Assembly: GCA_963755395.1 (NCBI GenBank)
Contig: CAVWJJ010000002.1
Coordinates: 1-64,000 of the forward strand
From: DAHVFK01 sp963755395
Lineage (GTDB): Bacteria; Pseudomonadota; Gammaproteobacteria; Burkholderiales; SG8-39
Direction of reading: 5' to 3'
Length of the DNA stretch: 64,000 nt
The notes below the pieces were generated by a model that saw only the letters and a list, made by a program, of their open reading frames with translations, had not been told where the DNA came from and ran no database searches. How positions within the stretch are numbered: the stretch's first letter is position 1; every line of letters begins with the position of its first letter. Position numbers and translations under genes: made by a program. Of this stretch, positions 9,396 to 18,895 are shown one piece after another.

Positions 9396-9478
9396 CACGC
9401 AGGGGTCCTGGCGGCGGGTGCCGCCGGGTGAGAGAGACCCTTTGAACCTGATGCGGGTAATCCCGCCGAAGGAAGCGA
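9396..9478 (+). promoter_or_regulatory. TPP (thi-box) riboswitch
   Basis: The leader of thiC contains the conserved thi-box pieces in order: an AGGGGTCC arm, a GC-rich variable hairpin (ggcggc/gccgcc), GGGTGAGAGAGACCC, then TTGAACCTGATGCGGGTAAT followed by CCCGCCGAAGGAAG. The ACCTGAT core and the closing AAGGAAG pairing strand are near-canonical. The last strand runs into the thiC ribosome-binding site just before ATG 9481. Thiamine pyrophosphate binding would therefore probably block translation initiation rather than terminate transcription. Confidence 0.93.
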
Positions 9479-9480
9479 CC

Positions 9481-11274
<1,794 letters not shown>

Positions 11275-11278
<4 letters not shown>

Positions 11279-12066
11279 TCGCCTCGATCGTCAAGGTCCT
11301 CGTCGCGCTCGCCGTCGCGCTGCCGCTGGTCCTGTTCTTCCTGCAGGACCGCCTGGTCTTCCACCCGCAACCCGTCGGCGATGCGCGCCGTGCGCGGATC
11401 GCAGCCGGCTTTCCGGCGGCGAAGCAGGTCTTCGTCGAGGCGGCGGACGGAACGCGGTTGCATGCCTGGCACGTCGGTGCCGGTCCCGACCTGGTGCTCT
11501 ACTTCGGCGGCAACGCCGAGGAAGTCTCGTCCATGCTCGGCGCGGCCGCAACCGAAATCCCGGGCGCTGCGTGGCTGCTAACGGACTACCGCGGCTATGG
11601 CGCGAGCGCGGGCTCGCCGTCGGAACGCAGGCTGATCGCCGACGCCCTGCGCTGGTTCGACTACGCCGAGCGCGAGCTCAGGCCCGCGCGAATTTTCGCC
11701 TTCGGACGCAGCCTGGGCAGCGGGGTGGCGGTGGCGCTCGCGGCGCGGCGGGCGCTTGGGGGCGTCATCCTGATCACGCCCTACGACAGTGTGCTGGCGG
11801 TGGCCGAGCGTCACTATCCCTTTCTGCCGGTGCGATGGCTCTTGCGGCACCGCTTCGATTCGATCGCGCTCGCACCCCGACTCGAGGTACCGATGCTGTG
11901 CCTGATCGCAGAGCGCGACGAGCTGATCCCCCCGCCCCACGCCGAGCGCCTCTACGACGCTTGGAAGGGACCCAAGCGCAAGCTCGTGCTCTCCGGTGCC
12001 TCGCACGGCGATACCGACGCGGCGCCCGGCTTCTGGCTCGCGATCAGGCGCTTCGTTTCAGGCTGA
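11275..12066 (+). CDS. alpha/beta hydrolase, BEM46-like
   Basis: A 263-residue serine hydrolase with an N-terminal membrane anchor (VLVALAVALPLVLFFLQ). The fold shows VLYFGGNAEEVSS (oxyanion region), LLTDYRGYGASAGSPSE, the nucleophile elbow FGRSLGSGVAVAL, the acidic residue in IAERDELIPP and the His in SGASHGD. This matches the BEM46/ABHD13 group, whose bacterial substrates are mostly unknown. The only early start is TTG 11275, overlapping the thiC stop, so the start is tentative. Convergent overlap of 9 bp with the DoxX gene. Any link to thiamine is positional only. Confidence 0.78.
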
Positions 12067-12525
12067 GCGCGCCTCGGCCCGACGCCGGATCCAGTGGTCC
12101 AGGGACAGCTTGCCCGGGCCGTGCAGAAGGGTGACCAGCAGCAGCAGGCCCCAGTAGTAGTGCGACGCGAGCGCGGCTTCGTTGCCGCCCAGCACGTGCC
12201 AGTAGGAGACCACCGCGACGATGTTGACGAAGCTGAGCGACAGCGCCGAAAAGCGCCCCGCCAGCCCGAGCAGCAGCAGCGGCGGAAAAGCGAGCTCGCC
12301 GAAGGTGCCGAGATAGGCGGCCGCCTCCGGCGGCAGCAGCGGCACGTGATACTCCTCCTGGAACAGGAACACGGTCTTGTCCCAGCTATCGGTCTTGGTC
12401 AACCCCGACCTGAAGAACGCGCTCGCGACGTCCCACCGGATCCAGAGATCGAGCAGCGCCGTCGGCCAGGCGAGCCAGCCGAGCATTCTGTTCCAGGTTG
12501 CGGTCGCTTTGGCGATCGTACTCAT
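12058..12525 (-). CDS. DoxX-family membrane protein of a bufferin operon (BufD-like)
   Basis: This 155-residue protein has four predicted membrane helices. The DoxX signature segments are visible: LIRWDVASAFFRSGLTK-like near residues 27-44, then GELAFPPLLLLGLAGR and VAVVSYWHV. It is last in a four-gene minus-strand operon and overlaps the DUF2063 gene by ATGA. DoxX proteins are the usual fourth member of DUF2282-DUF692-DUF2063 bufferin operons. A role in redox or export has been suggested, but its function here is inferred from context only. Confidence 0.85.
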   Translation of the reverse strand: MSTIAKATATWNRMLGWLAWPTALLDLWIRWDVASAFFRSGLTKTDSWDKTVFLFQEEYHVPLLPPEAAAYLGTFGELAFPPLLLLGLAGRFSALSLSFVNIVAVVSYWHVLGGNEAALASHYYWGLLLLVTLLHGPGKLSLDHWIRRRAEARSA

Positions 12526-13307
12526 GCGTTTTCCTTTTCGGTTGCTTCGTCGATAACACCGGCCCCGAGCCAGACTGCGAGCCCCGCACCGAGATCGAAG
12601 CCCGGCTCGGCGACGAGCGCCGCGTCGAGCGCCGCGCCGACCGTTGCGCCTGCCCGGCAGCGCTCAAGAAAGCGGTAGCTTCCCGTCGACAGCGTCCCGA
12701 CCAGCACCCGGAACTGCGGCCGGTAGATCAGGATGCGCTCCGGTCCAGCCTCGAGGTCGACTGAAAATTCGCCCTGGTAGTCCTCCTGATGCACTTCCCA
12801 GATGCGTGTCAGGGGCCAGGGCGACGCGAGCAGCGCGCACGCAGACGCGAAACCGAGGCGCAGCGCGCCGTCATCGCGCTCGAGCGCTGAGGCGAGCCGG
12901 ACCGGGTCGGGCGCGACCGCGTCGCGCGCGTAGTAGGCCCGGTGCGCGAGCCATTCCATGCGCGCGACGTCGGGCAGGTAGGGCAAGTCCTGGGTGTGCT
13001 CGAAGCGCGCCACGAACTCGCCCAGCTGCGCGCCGAACTCATTCAGGTCTCCGCTGGTCGACGGAAAGCGCCGCAGGTATTCGCGCGCCAAGCCTTCGAA
13101 AAAGGATTCGCCGACGATCTTGGCGACGATCGGGTAGGCGCCGGCCAGCGCCTTGGTGCAGGCGCCGACCACGTTGCCGCGGTACACGGCGAGCCGCTCG
13201 AGCGCCGCCTGCGGTGGGCCGCGGAAGATCGGCGCCGCCTCGGCCGCCATGTCGCGGTTCGCGATTGCCGCCCCGAAGTCCCGCTGCAGCGCCGCGAGCT
13301 CAGACAC
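12522..13307 (-). CDS. DUF2063 maturation partner of a bufferin operon (BufC-like)
   Basis: A 261-residue DUF2063 protein. The N-terminal helical domain (LQRDFGAAIANRD, then LAVYRGNVVGACTKALAGAYP) is the family's putative DNA-binding-like fold, and a beta-rich C-terminal domain follows (LIYRPQFRVLVGTL). DUF2063 proteins partner DUF692 oxidases and are thought to present the peptide substrate to the enzyme, as MbnC does for MbnB. Its ATG overlaps the DUF692 stop by eight bases and its own stop overlaps the DoxX start, giving tight coupling. No cysteine-rich or metal motif stands out. Confidence 0.88.
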   Translation of the reverse strand: MSELAALQRDFGAAIANRDMAAEAAPIFRGPPQAALERLAVYRGNVVGACTKALAGAYPIVAKIVGESFFEGLAREYLRRFPSTSGDLNEFGAQLGEFVARFEHTQDLPYLPDVARMEWLAHRAYYARDAVAPDPVRLASALERDDGALRLGFASACALLASPWPLTRIWEVHQEDYQGEFSVDLEAGPERILIYRPQFRVLVGTLSTGSYRFLERCRAGATVGAALDAALVAEPGFDLGAGLAVWLGAGVIDEATEKENA

Positions 13308-14112
13308 AGCACGCCTCCGCCTGCAGCTCGCGTGCGCGCTGCGCCTCCTCGAGCAGCACCTCGAGCGGCGGAATGTCGGTGTCCCATTCGATCAGCGTCG
13401 GCACCGTCCCGAAGCGCTCGAGCGCGGCCCGGTACAGGGCCCACACGGGCTCGGCCACGCGCTCGCCATGCGTGTCGATGACGCAGTGCGGCGCAACGAG
13501 GTGGCCGGCGAGGTGGATCTCGGCCACCGAGCTCGGCGCGATCGCGGCCATCGCAGCGAGGGCGTCGCTACCGTTGTTGAGCTGGTTGACGTACAGGTTG
13601 TTGACGTCGAGCAGCACGCCGCAGCCGCTGCGGCGAGCGAGCTCGGCGATGAATTCACCCTCGGGAATGTCGCTCGCGCGGTACTCGAGGTAGCTGGAGA
13701 CGTTCTCGACCAGGACCCGGCGTCCGAGCGCCTCCTGAAGCTGCGACACGCGGGTGCACATCAGCGCGAGCGCCTCCTCGGTGTACGGTAGCGGCAGCAG
13801 GTCGTTGAAATGGCGGCCGAAGCCGCGTCCCCAGCACAGGTGCTCGGACACCAGTGCCGGCTCGATCGCGTCTACCAGGCGCTTGAGCCTGGCGACGTGG
13901 CCGCCCGCCTCCGGTGCGGCCGAACCGAGCGCCAGCCCGACCCCGTGCGCACTGATCGGGTAATCGGCGCGCAGGCGGTGCAGCACGTGCAGGTCATAGC
14001 CGCCGGCGCCGAAGTAGTTCTCGCTGTGCACTTCCAGCCAGCCGACGTCGCGCTTGCGCGCGAGGAAGTCCTCGTAATGCGCTGCGCGCAAGCCGACGCC
14101 GACCGGGTCCAT
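13300..14112 (-). CDS. DUF692 multinuclear non-heme iron oxidase (BufB-like)
   Basis: A 270-residue TIM-barrel enzyme of the DUF692/MNIO family. Members use two or three iron ions to modify cysteines of RiPP precursors; MbnB of methanobactin is the model. Candidate metal ligands lie in VHSENYF, SAHGVGLALGS, SEHLCWG, VENVSSYL, LLDVNNLYVN, EIHLAGH, DTHGERV and LIEWDTDIP, in the family's usual order. ATG 14112 is 13 bp after the precursor gene. I chose it because MDPVGVGLRAAHYEDFL is where family homology begins; the frame is open further upstream but runs back through bufA. The predicted reaction is oxidative conversion of precursor cysteines to 5-thiooxazoles, by analogy with characterised bufferins. 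Confidence 0.9.
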   Translation of the reverse strand: MDPVGVGLRAAHYEDFLARKRDVGWLEVHSENYFGAGGYDLHVLHRLRADYPISAHGVGLALGSAAPEAGGHVARLKRLVDAIEPALVSEHLCWGRGFGRHFNDLLPLPYTEEALALMCTRVSQLQEALGRRVLVENVSSYLEYRASDIPEGEFIAELARRSGCGVLLDVNNLYVNQLNNGSDALAAMAAIAPSSVAEIHLAGHLVAPHCVIDTHGERVAEPVWALYRAALERFGTVPTLIEWDTDIPPLEVLLEEAQRARELQAEACCV

Positions 14113-14125
14113 GCCGAAGCCCGAA

Positions 14126-14395
14126 TTACATCTTGCCCGGCATCGCCGACCCGCCCATCTCCTTGCAGGTGCCGGTCTTGACGTACTTGAAGTCGTGTGG
14201 ATCGTTGTCGACCTTCGACTGGCCGGCGCAGGCGTGCGCGGTCTTGTTGCTGCCGCAGTCATTGTGGCCGGCCTTGGCGACACCGAAGCACTTCTCCATG
14301 CCCTTCGGGTCGGCGGCGTGGGCGCTCAGCGCGCCGAGTGTTCCCAGCGCGAACAGTCCTGCCATGGCACTGCGAATGACGAGCTTCTGGTTCAT
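14126..14395 (-). CDS. DUF2282 bufferin-type RiPP precursor (BufA1-like)
   Basis: An 89-residue secreted peptide. It has a Sec signal peptide with likely cleavage after AHA (residue 27), then a small mature region with four Cys at 36, 47, 56 and 77, in KCFGVAKAGHNDC, HACAGQ and KTGTCKEMGG. This spacing is the DUF2282/bufferin signature. It is led by a perfect AGGAGG site five bases from ATG 14395 and is first in the operon with the DUF692, DUF2063 and DoxX genes. Characterised bufferins are modified peptides exported to the periplasm that bind copper. The same role here is inference from family and operon. Confidence 0.92.
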   Translation of the reverse strand: MNQKLVIRSAMAGLFALGTLGALSAHAADPKGMEKCFGVAKAGHNDCGSNKTAHACAGQSKVDNDPHDFKYVKTGTCKEMGGSAMPGKM

Positions 14396-14424
14396 GTGTA
14401 ATCCTCCTGGAGCGGAAAAAGTTG

Positions 14425-14475
14425 GCGGAGACACCCGTCTCCGCTGATTCGTCGCGCAGTCGCGACAGTCCTTAC
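14425..14475 (-). promoter_or_regulatory. bufA control region: 8-bp inverted repeat and possible ECF-type promoter
   Basis: Read on the minus strand, GTAAGG (14475-14470) and CGAA (14451-14448) are about 18 bp apart. That loosely resembles the GTAAC..CGAA elements recognised by some ECF sigma factors, but the spacing is imperfect. Between this and the bufA Shine-Dalgarno is a perfect inverted repeat, GCGGAGAC-N4-GTCTCCGC (14425-14444). It could be an operator or a 5' leader hairpin. No sigma factor gene is in the window. Confidence 0.35.
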
Positions 14476-14520
14476 ATACGCGTGCCCGACCCGGCCGGAT
14501 GCGGGCCGACTGAGGTAGCA

Positions 14521-15828
14521 TTGCGGACTCGATCGAAGGACGGAAAACTGAGCGCCCTACCGCAAAACATCGGCAAATACACCGTGTTGTCCGAGCTCGG
14601 ACGCGGCGCGACGGCGACCGTCTACCTCGGGCGCGATGCCTTTGCCGGCCGGGAAGTGGCGGTCAAGGTCTTCTGGCAGAGCGCGGAGGACACCGGGATC
14701 GTGGCCCCCAAGCGGCGCAACACCTTCCTCAACGAAGCGGCGCTGGTCGGCAAGCTGCAGCACCCGCACATCGTTTCGCTGCTCGACGCCGCGATCGAGC
14801 GCGACTACAGCTACATCGTCATGGAGTACGTTCCGGGCGGCACGCTGGCGCAGTTCACAGTCGCCGACGCGCTACTGCCGCTCGAGAAGGTGGTCGAGGT
14901 GGTGTTTAAATCTAGCCGCGCGCTCGAGTACGCCCACCGCCAAGGCGTAATCCACCGCGATATCAAGCCCGCGAACATCCTGGTGACGCGCGCGTTCGAC
15001 GTCAAGCTTTCCGACTTCGGCGTCGCGCTCCTGGCGGACGCAACCCACACCAATCTGCGCAACGTCGGCTCGCCCGCCTACATGTCGCCGGAGCAGCTCT
15101 CGGACGAGCCGCTGACGCACCAGACCGACATCTATTCGCTCGGCGTGGTGATGTTTCAGCTCCTGGCCGGGCGCCTGCCGTTCGTCGCCACCTCGCACGC
15201 AAGCCTGATGTACCAGATCGTCAATCACCGTCCTCCGCAACTGCGCTCGCTGCGCCAGGATCTGCCCGAGGCGGCCGAGGCAATAGTGTCGCGCGCGCTG
15301 CAGAAGGATCTCGCGGTGCGCTATCAGAGCTGGATCGACTTCGGCAAGGACCTTGCGAGCCTGGTGCGACACCTGGAGGCACCGCGCGAGGAACTCTCGG
15401 ACACGCGCAAGTTCCACATGCTGAGGAACCTTGCCTTCTTCCGCGACTTCCGCGAGGTCGAGATCTGGGAAGCGCTGCGCACCGCGACCTGGCAGCGCCT
15501 GCCGGCCGAGACGGTAATCATCGAGGAGGGAGAGCGCGCCGAGAGCTTCTACGTCCTGGTCGATGGCCAGGTCGAAGTGATGCGCGCGGGGCATCCCCTG
15601 AGCACCCTCGGCGCGGGCGACTGCTTCGGCGAAATGCTCTATTTCTCCGGCGAGACTTCGCTGCGCAACACCACGATCCGCGCCCGCACGCCGGTGCTGG
15701 TGCTCGAAATCAAGGCCGAGGCGCTGGCGGCCGCCAGCGACGCCTGCCAGGTGCAATTCAACAAGGCGTTCATGCGCATACTGATCGACCGCCTAACCGC
15801 CGCCAACCAGAAGCTCTCGGAGCGCTGA
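14521..15828 (+). CDS. Ser/Thr protein kinase with C-terminal cyclic-nucleotide-binding domain
   Basis: The N-terminal Hanks-type kinase has the Gly loop GRGATATVYLG, Lys in EVAVKVFW, catalytic HRDIKPANIL, DFGVAL, and GSPAYMSPEQL with HQTDIYSLGVVMFQLL. After a linker, residues from about 300 form a cNMP/Crp-like beta barrel (FYVLVDGQVEVM, then LGAGDCFGEMLYFSGETSLRNTT). There is no transmembrane segment or PASTA repeat, so it should be a cytosolic kinase gated by a small ligand or by the domain's fold. The start is uncertain: TTG 14521 has GAGG five bases upstream; GTG 14482 and TTG 14422 are also in frame. It is divergent from the bufferin operon and 8 bp ahead of uppP. Targets unknown. Confidence 0.8.
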   Translation: MRTRSKDGKLSALPQNIGKYTVLSELGRGATATVYLGRDAFAGREVAVKVFWQSAEDTGIVAPKRRNTFLNEAALVGKLQHPHIVSLLDAAIERDYSYIVMEYVPGGTLAQFTVADALLPLEKVVEVVFKSSRALEYAHRQGVIHRDIKPANILVTRAFDVKLSDFGVALLADATHTNLRNVGSPAYMSPEQLSDEPLTHQTDIYSLGVVMFQLLAGRLPFVATSHASLMYQIVNHRPPQLRSLRQDLPEAAEAIVSRALQKDLAVRYQSWIDFGKDLASLVRHLEAPREELSDTRKFHMLRNLAFFRDFREVEIWEALRTATWQRLPAETVIIEEGERAESFYVLVDGQVEVMRAGHPLSTLGAGDCFGEMLYFSGETSLRNTTIRARTPVLVLEIKAEALAAASDACQVQFNKAFMRILIDRLTAANQKLSER

Positions 15829-15836
15829 GACGAAGA

Positions 15837-16661
15837 ATGGCGGAAACGACGCTGATCCACGCCCTGATTCTGGGCATCGTCGAGGGCCTGACCGAGTTTC
15901 TTCCCGTCTCGAGCACCGGCCATCTGATCCTGGTCGGGGACCTGATGGGTTTCAATGGCCCCAAGGCGGGGGTATTCGAAATCGTCATTCAGACTGGCGC
16001 GATCCTCGCTATCGTGTGGGAATACAGGCACCGCTTCGTGCACGCCTTCGGCGGCTTGCGCCGTGACCCGGCGGCGCGCCGCTTCGTGTTCAACCTGGCG
16101 ATCGCCTTTACGCCTGCAGCCGTGCTCGGGCTTGCGTTCGAGCACATCATCAAGGCGCGCCTGTTCAAGCCGGTGCCGGTGGCGCTCGCGTTCGTCGTCG
16201 GCGCGCTGGTGATTCTGTGGGCCGAGCGCCGCAACCACCGCGTGCGCGTCGCGCAAGTCGACGACATGACCTGGAAGGACGCGCTCAAGGTCGGGTTCGC
16301 GCAGGCCTTTGCCTTGATCCCCGGCACCTCGCGCTCCGGGGCGACGATCATCGGTGGCATGCTGTTCGGGCTTTCGCGCCGGGCGGCCACCGAGTTCTCG
16401 TTCTTTCTCGCTGTGCCGACGCTCATCGCTGCCGGCGGCTACGATTTCATCAAGCACCGCGCGCTGTTCTCGAGCGAGGATCTGGGCATGTTCGCGCTCG
16501 GCTTCGCAGCGGCTTTCGTGGCGGCGATCGTCTGCGTGCGCTGGCTGATCCGCTACGTCGCGACGCACGATTTCAAGCCGTTCGCGTGGTATCGGATTGC
16601 GTTTGGCTTCGTGGTGCTGGCAACCGCCTATAGCGGCGTGGTGAGCTGGAGCGCCGGCTAA
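15837..16661 (+). CDS. uppP: undecaprenyl-diphosphatase
   Basis: A 274-residue integral membrane phosphatase that recycles undecaprenyl pyrophosphate for peptidoglycan and O-antigen synthesis; overexpression gives bacitracin resistance in other species. Both active-site motifs are present: EGLTEFLPVSSTGHL near the N-terminus and PGTSRSGATI near residue 160. Several hydrophobic helices surround them. ATG 15837 is 8 bp downstream of the kinase gene, so the two may be co-transcribed. The end overlaps the convergent rhodanese by four bases. Confidence 0.95.
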   Translation: MAETTLIHALILGIVEGLTEFLPVSSTGHLILVGDLMGFNGPKAGVFEIVIQTGAILAIVWEYRHRFVHAFGGLRRDPAARRFVFNLAIAFTPAAVLGLAFEHIIKARLFKPVPVALAFVVGALVILWAERRNHRVRVAQVDDMTWKDALKVGFAQAFALIPGTSRSGATIIGGMLFGLSRRAATEFSFFLAVPTLIAAGGYDFIKHRALFSSEDLGMFALGFAAAFVAAIVCVRWLIRYVATHDFKPFAWYRIAFGFVVLATAYSGVVSWSAG

Positions 16662-17104
16662 CCCTGGATCCAGGGCAGGCCCGCCACGCGCCATCCGCCC
16701 ACGCTGTTGCGATGATACTGGGCGTCCTTGTCGCCCTCGAAGCCCTCGAGCACGTTGTAGCACTCGCGAAACCCCGCCTGCGTCGCCAGGATCGCAGCGT
16801 CGTGCGAGCGCCCTCCCGAGCGGCACAGGAACATGACCGTTTCGTCCCGCTCGACCAGTTCGGCCAGCTGCTCGAGGAACAAGGGATTGCGCTGGGCGCC
16901 GGGGTAGCCGTTCCATTCCACCGGCAGAGCGCCGGGAACCCGCCCGACCCAGTACAGCTCGGCCTGGGTGCGAACGTCGACCAACCGTGCGCCGGCCTGC
17001 ATCAGCGCGTGCGCCTCCCGCGGCAGCAGGGCGCCCGCGTAGGGGAGGTTGAGCCGCGCGCCGCGTTCGCGTGCCGCGGCCTTGATCAACTCGGAATCGG
17101 ACAT
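16658..17104 (-). CDS. rhodanese-like protein
   Basis: A 148-residue protein with a short N-terminal helical stretch and one rhodanese domain. LVDVRTQAELYWVGRVPGALPVEW leads to the active loop CRSGGRSHDAA with a candidate catalytic Cys. FRECYNVLEGFEGDKDAQYHR and the closing GWRVAGLPW follow. It resembles proteobacterial rhodaneses that sit alone. On its own strand a TATAAT (17116-17121) lies only 11 bp before the ATG, so its mRNA leader may be very short; no matching -35 was seen. Sulfur acceptor unknown. Confidence 0.85.
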   Translation of the reverse strand: MSDSELIKAAARERGARLNLPYAGALLPREAHALMQAGARLVDVRTQAELYWVGRVPGALPVEWNGYPGAQRNPLFLEQLAELVERDETVMFLCRSGGRSHDAAILATQAGFRECYNVLEGFEGDKDAQYHRNSVGGWRVAGLPWIQG

Positions 17105-17177
17105 CGTTGCGCCGCATTATATAAACGCAAAACGGACTCGTGCCGGCCGCACCAGCGCAGTGCAAACTGGCCTAAAA

Positions 17178-17194
17178 TGCACCAGCGTTGGGCA
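17178..17194 (+). promoter_or_regulatory. NtrC-binding site upstream of glnA
   Basis: TGCACC-N5-TGGGCA matches the NtrC dyad TGCACC-N5-TGGTGCA at all but one position. It is centred about 80 bp upstream of a sigma-54 promoter, a normal distance for an NtrC enhancer. A weaker half-site-like stretch follows around 17198-17215. Confidence 0.75.
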
Positions 17195-17259
17195 TTCTGC
17201 TTGGGTAGAATGCGCGAGATTCCGCTCAGCCCCCCGGGAGCGCTCTGGACAGGCGTTAT

Positions 17260-17276
17260 TAGGCACGGAAACTGCT
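17260..17276 (+). promoter_or_regulatory. sigma-54 (-24/-12) promoter of glnA
   Basis: GGCACG-N5-CTGCT: GG at 17262-17263 and GC at 17274-17275 are separated by the required ten bases. It lies about 75 bp before the glnA ATG and downstream of the NtrC site, so nitrogen-limited activation by the NtrBC pair encoded just downstream is expected. Confidence 0.75.
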
Positions 17277-17352
17277 CATTTCGATGCGATCGGCCGGCGT
17301 CCCCGGCCCGCGCTCATTTCACAGACCACAGACCTACTCAGGAGATTCGAAG

Positions 17353-18768
17353 ATGGCGATGACGCCCGATGACGTCTTGAATATGCTCAAGGACAAGGAG
17401 GTCAAGTTCGTCGACCTCCGCTTCACCGATACCAAAGGCAAGGAGCAGCACGTTTCGGTGCCGTCCAAGTATTTCGACATGGACAAGTTCGAGAGCGGAC
17501 ATGCCTTCGACGGATCGTCGATCGCCGGCTGGAAGGGCATCCAGGCATCCGACATGCTGCTGATGCCGGACCCCTCGACCGCACGCATGGACCCCTTCAC
17601 TGACGAGGCCGTGCTCAACCTGAATTGCGACGTGATCGAGCCCTCCGACGGCAAACCCTACAACCGTTGCCCGCGCGGCGTGGCCAAGCGCGCTGAGGCC
17701 TACCTCAAGTCCAGCGGCCTGGGCGATACGGCATACTTCGGCCCCGAGCCCGAGTTCTTCATTTTCGACGGGGTGACGTGGTCGGTCGACATGTCGGGCT
17801 CGTTCGTGAAGATCAAGTCCGAGGAAGCGCCCTGGTCGACTGGAACCGACTACGAGTCGGGCAACATGGGCCACCGCGCGCCAGTCAAGGGCGGCTATTT
17901 CCCAGTCCCGCCGGTCGACTCGCTGCAGGATGTGCGCAACGCGATGTGCCTCGCGCTCGAGCAGCAAGGCGTGGAGGTCGAGGTGCACCACCACGAGGTT
18001 GCCGCCGCCGGGCAGTGCGAGATCGGCACCCGCTTCGCGCCGCTGGTGCAGCGTGCCGACTGGATGCAGATTCTGAAGTACACGGTGTGGAACGTCGCGC
18101 ACGCCTACGGCAAGACCGCCACGTTTATGCCGAAGCCGGTAGTGGGTGACAACGGCTCGGGGATGCACGTACACCAGTCGGTGTGGAAAGGGGGCCAGAA
18201 CCTGTTCGCTGGCAACGGCTACGCCGGGCTGTCGGAGTTCGCGCTGTACTACATCGGCGGCATCATCAAGCATGCGCGCGCGCTCAACGCGATCACCAAT
18301 CCGGGCACGAACTCCTACAAGCGCCTGGTGCCGGGCTTCGAGGCGCCGATCAACCTGGCCTACTCGGCGCGCAACCGTTCCGCTTCGTGCCGCATTCCGC
18401 ACGTGCCGAACCCAAAGGGACGTCGCGTCGAGGTACGCTTTCCCGACCCGACCGCAAATGCCTACCTGGCATTCGCTGCCATGCTGATGGCCGGCCTGGA
18501 CGGGGTGCAGAACAAGATCCATCCCGGCGACCCGATCGACAAGAATCTCTATGATCTGCCGCCGGAAGAGCGCAAGAAAGTGCCGAACGTCTGCGCCTCG
18601 CTGGAGGAGGCACTAGGCTATCTCGAAAAGGACCACACGTTCCTGACCAAGGGCGGCGTATTTGACGACGACCTGATCGAGGCTTACATCGAGCTCAAGC
18701 GCGAAGAGGTACAGCGCTTCCGGATGACGACGCATCCGGTCGAGTTCGATATGTACTACAGCTCGTAA
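17353..18768 (+). CDS. glnA: glutamine synthetase type I
   Basis: A 471-residue GSI subunit that condenses ammonia and glutamate with ATP; the enzyme is a cytosolic dodecamer. Motifs visible: FDGSSIAGWKGI near residue 52, PEPEFFIFD, the ATP/glutamate region GDNGSGMHVHQS, NPGTNSYKRL and NRSASCRIPH. The adenylylation loop NLYDLPPEE (Tyr near 398) is present, so GlnE-type covalent control is likely. ATG 17353 follows AGGAGATT. Upstream lie an NtrC site and a sigma-54 promoter, and a strong terminator follows the stop. Frame intact. Confidence 0.97.
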   Translation: MAMTPDDVLNMLKDKEVKFVDLRFTDTKGKEQHVSVPSKYFDMDKFESGHAFDGSSIAGWKGIQASDMLLMPDPSTARMDPFTDEAVLNLNCDVIEPSDGKPYNRCPRGVAKRAEAYLKSSGLGDTAYFGPEPEFFIFDGVTWSVDMSGSFVKIKSEEAPWSTGTDYESGNMGHRAPVKGGYFPVPPVDSLQDVRNAMCLALEQQGVEVEVHHHEVAAAGQCEIGTRFAPLVQRADWMQILKYTVWNVAHAYGKTATFMPKPVVGDNGSGMHVHQSVWKGGQNLFAGNGYAGLSEFALYYIGGIIKHARALNAITNPGTNSYKRLVPGFEAPINLAYSARNRSASCRIPHVPNPKGRRVEVRFPDPTANAYLAFAAMLMAGLDGVQNKIHPGDPIDKNLYDLPPEERKKVPNVCASLEEALGYLEKDHTFLTKGGVFDDDLIEAYIELKREEVQRFRMTTHPVEFDMYYSS

Positions 18769-18796
18769 GCCGGCCGAGGTCCGTGCAGAGCTCGAG

Positions 18797-18830
18797 GGAC
18801 GGGGCGCAGCCCCCGTCCTTCGGTTATTTT
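18797..18830 (+). terminator. rho-independent terminator after glnA
   Basis: The stem GGACGGGG / CCCCGTCC (18797-18804 and 18811-18818) with a six-base loop is followed by TTCGGTTATTTT. It lies about 28 bp past the glnA stop and separates glnA from the small gene before ntrB. Confidence 0.85.
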
Positions 18831-18895
18831 GGGATTGCTAGAAGTCGCTTTGGTGGCATAGACTTAGAGCGTCCATTTAACGCGGCTTCTCGATC

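Noticed and set aside
14113..14283. Upstream extension of the DUF692 gene through bufA
   Set aside because: The extra residues are an out-of-frame reading of the precursor gene. Family homology starts at the ATG at 14112.
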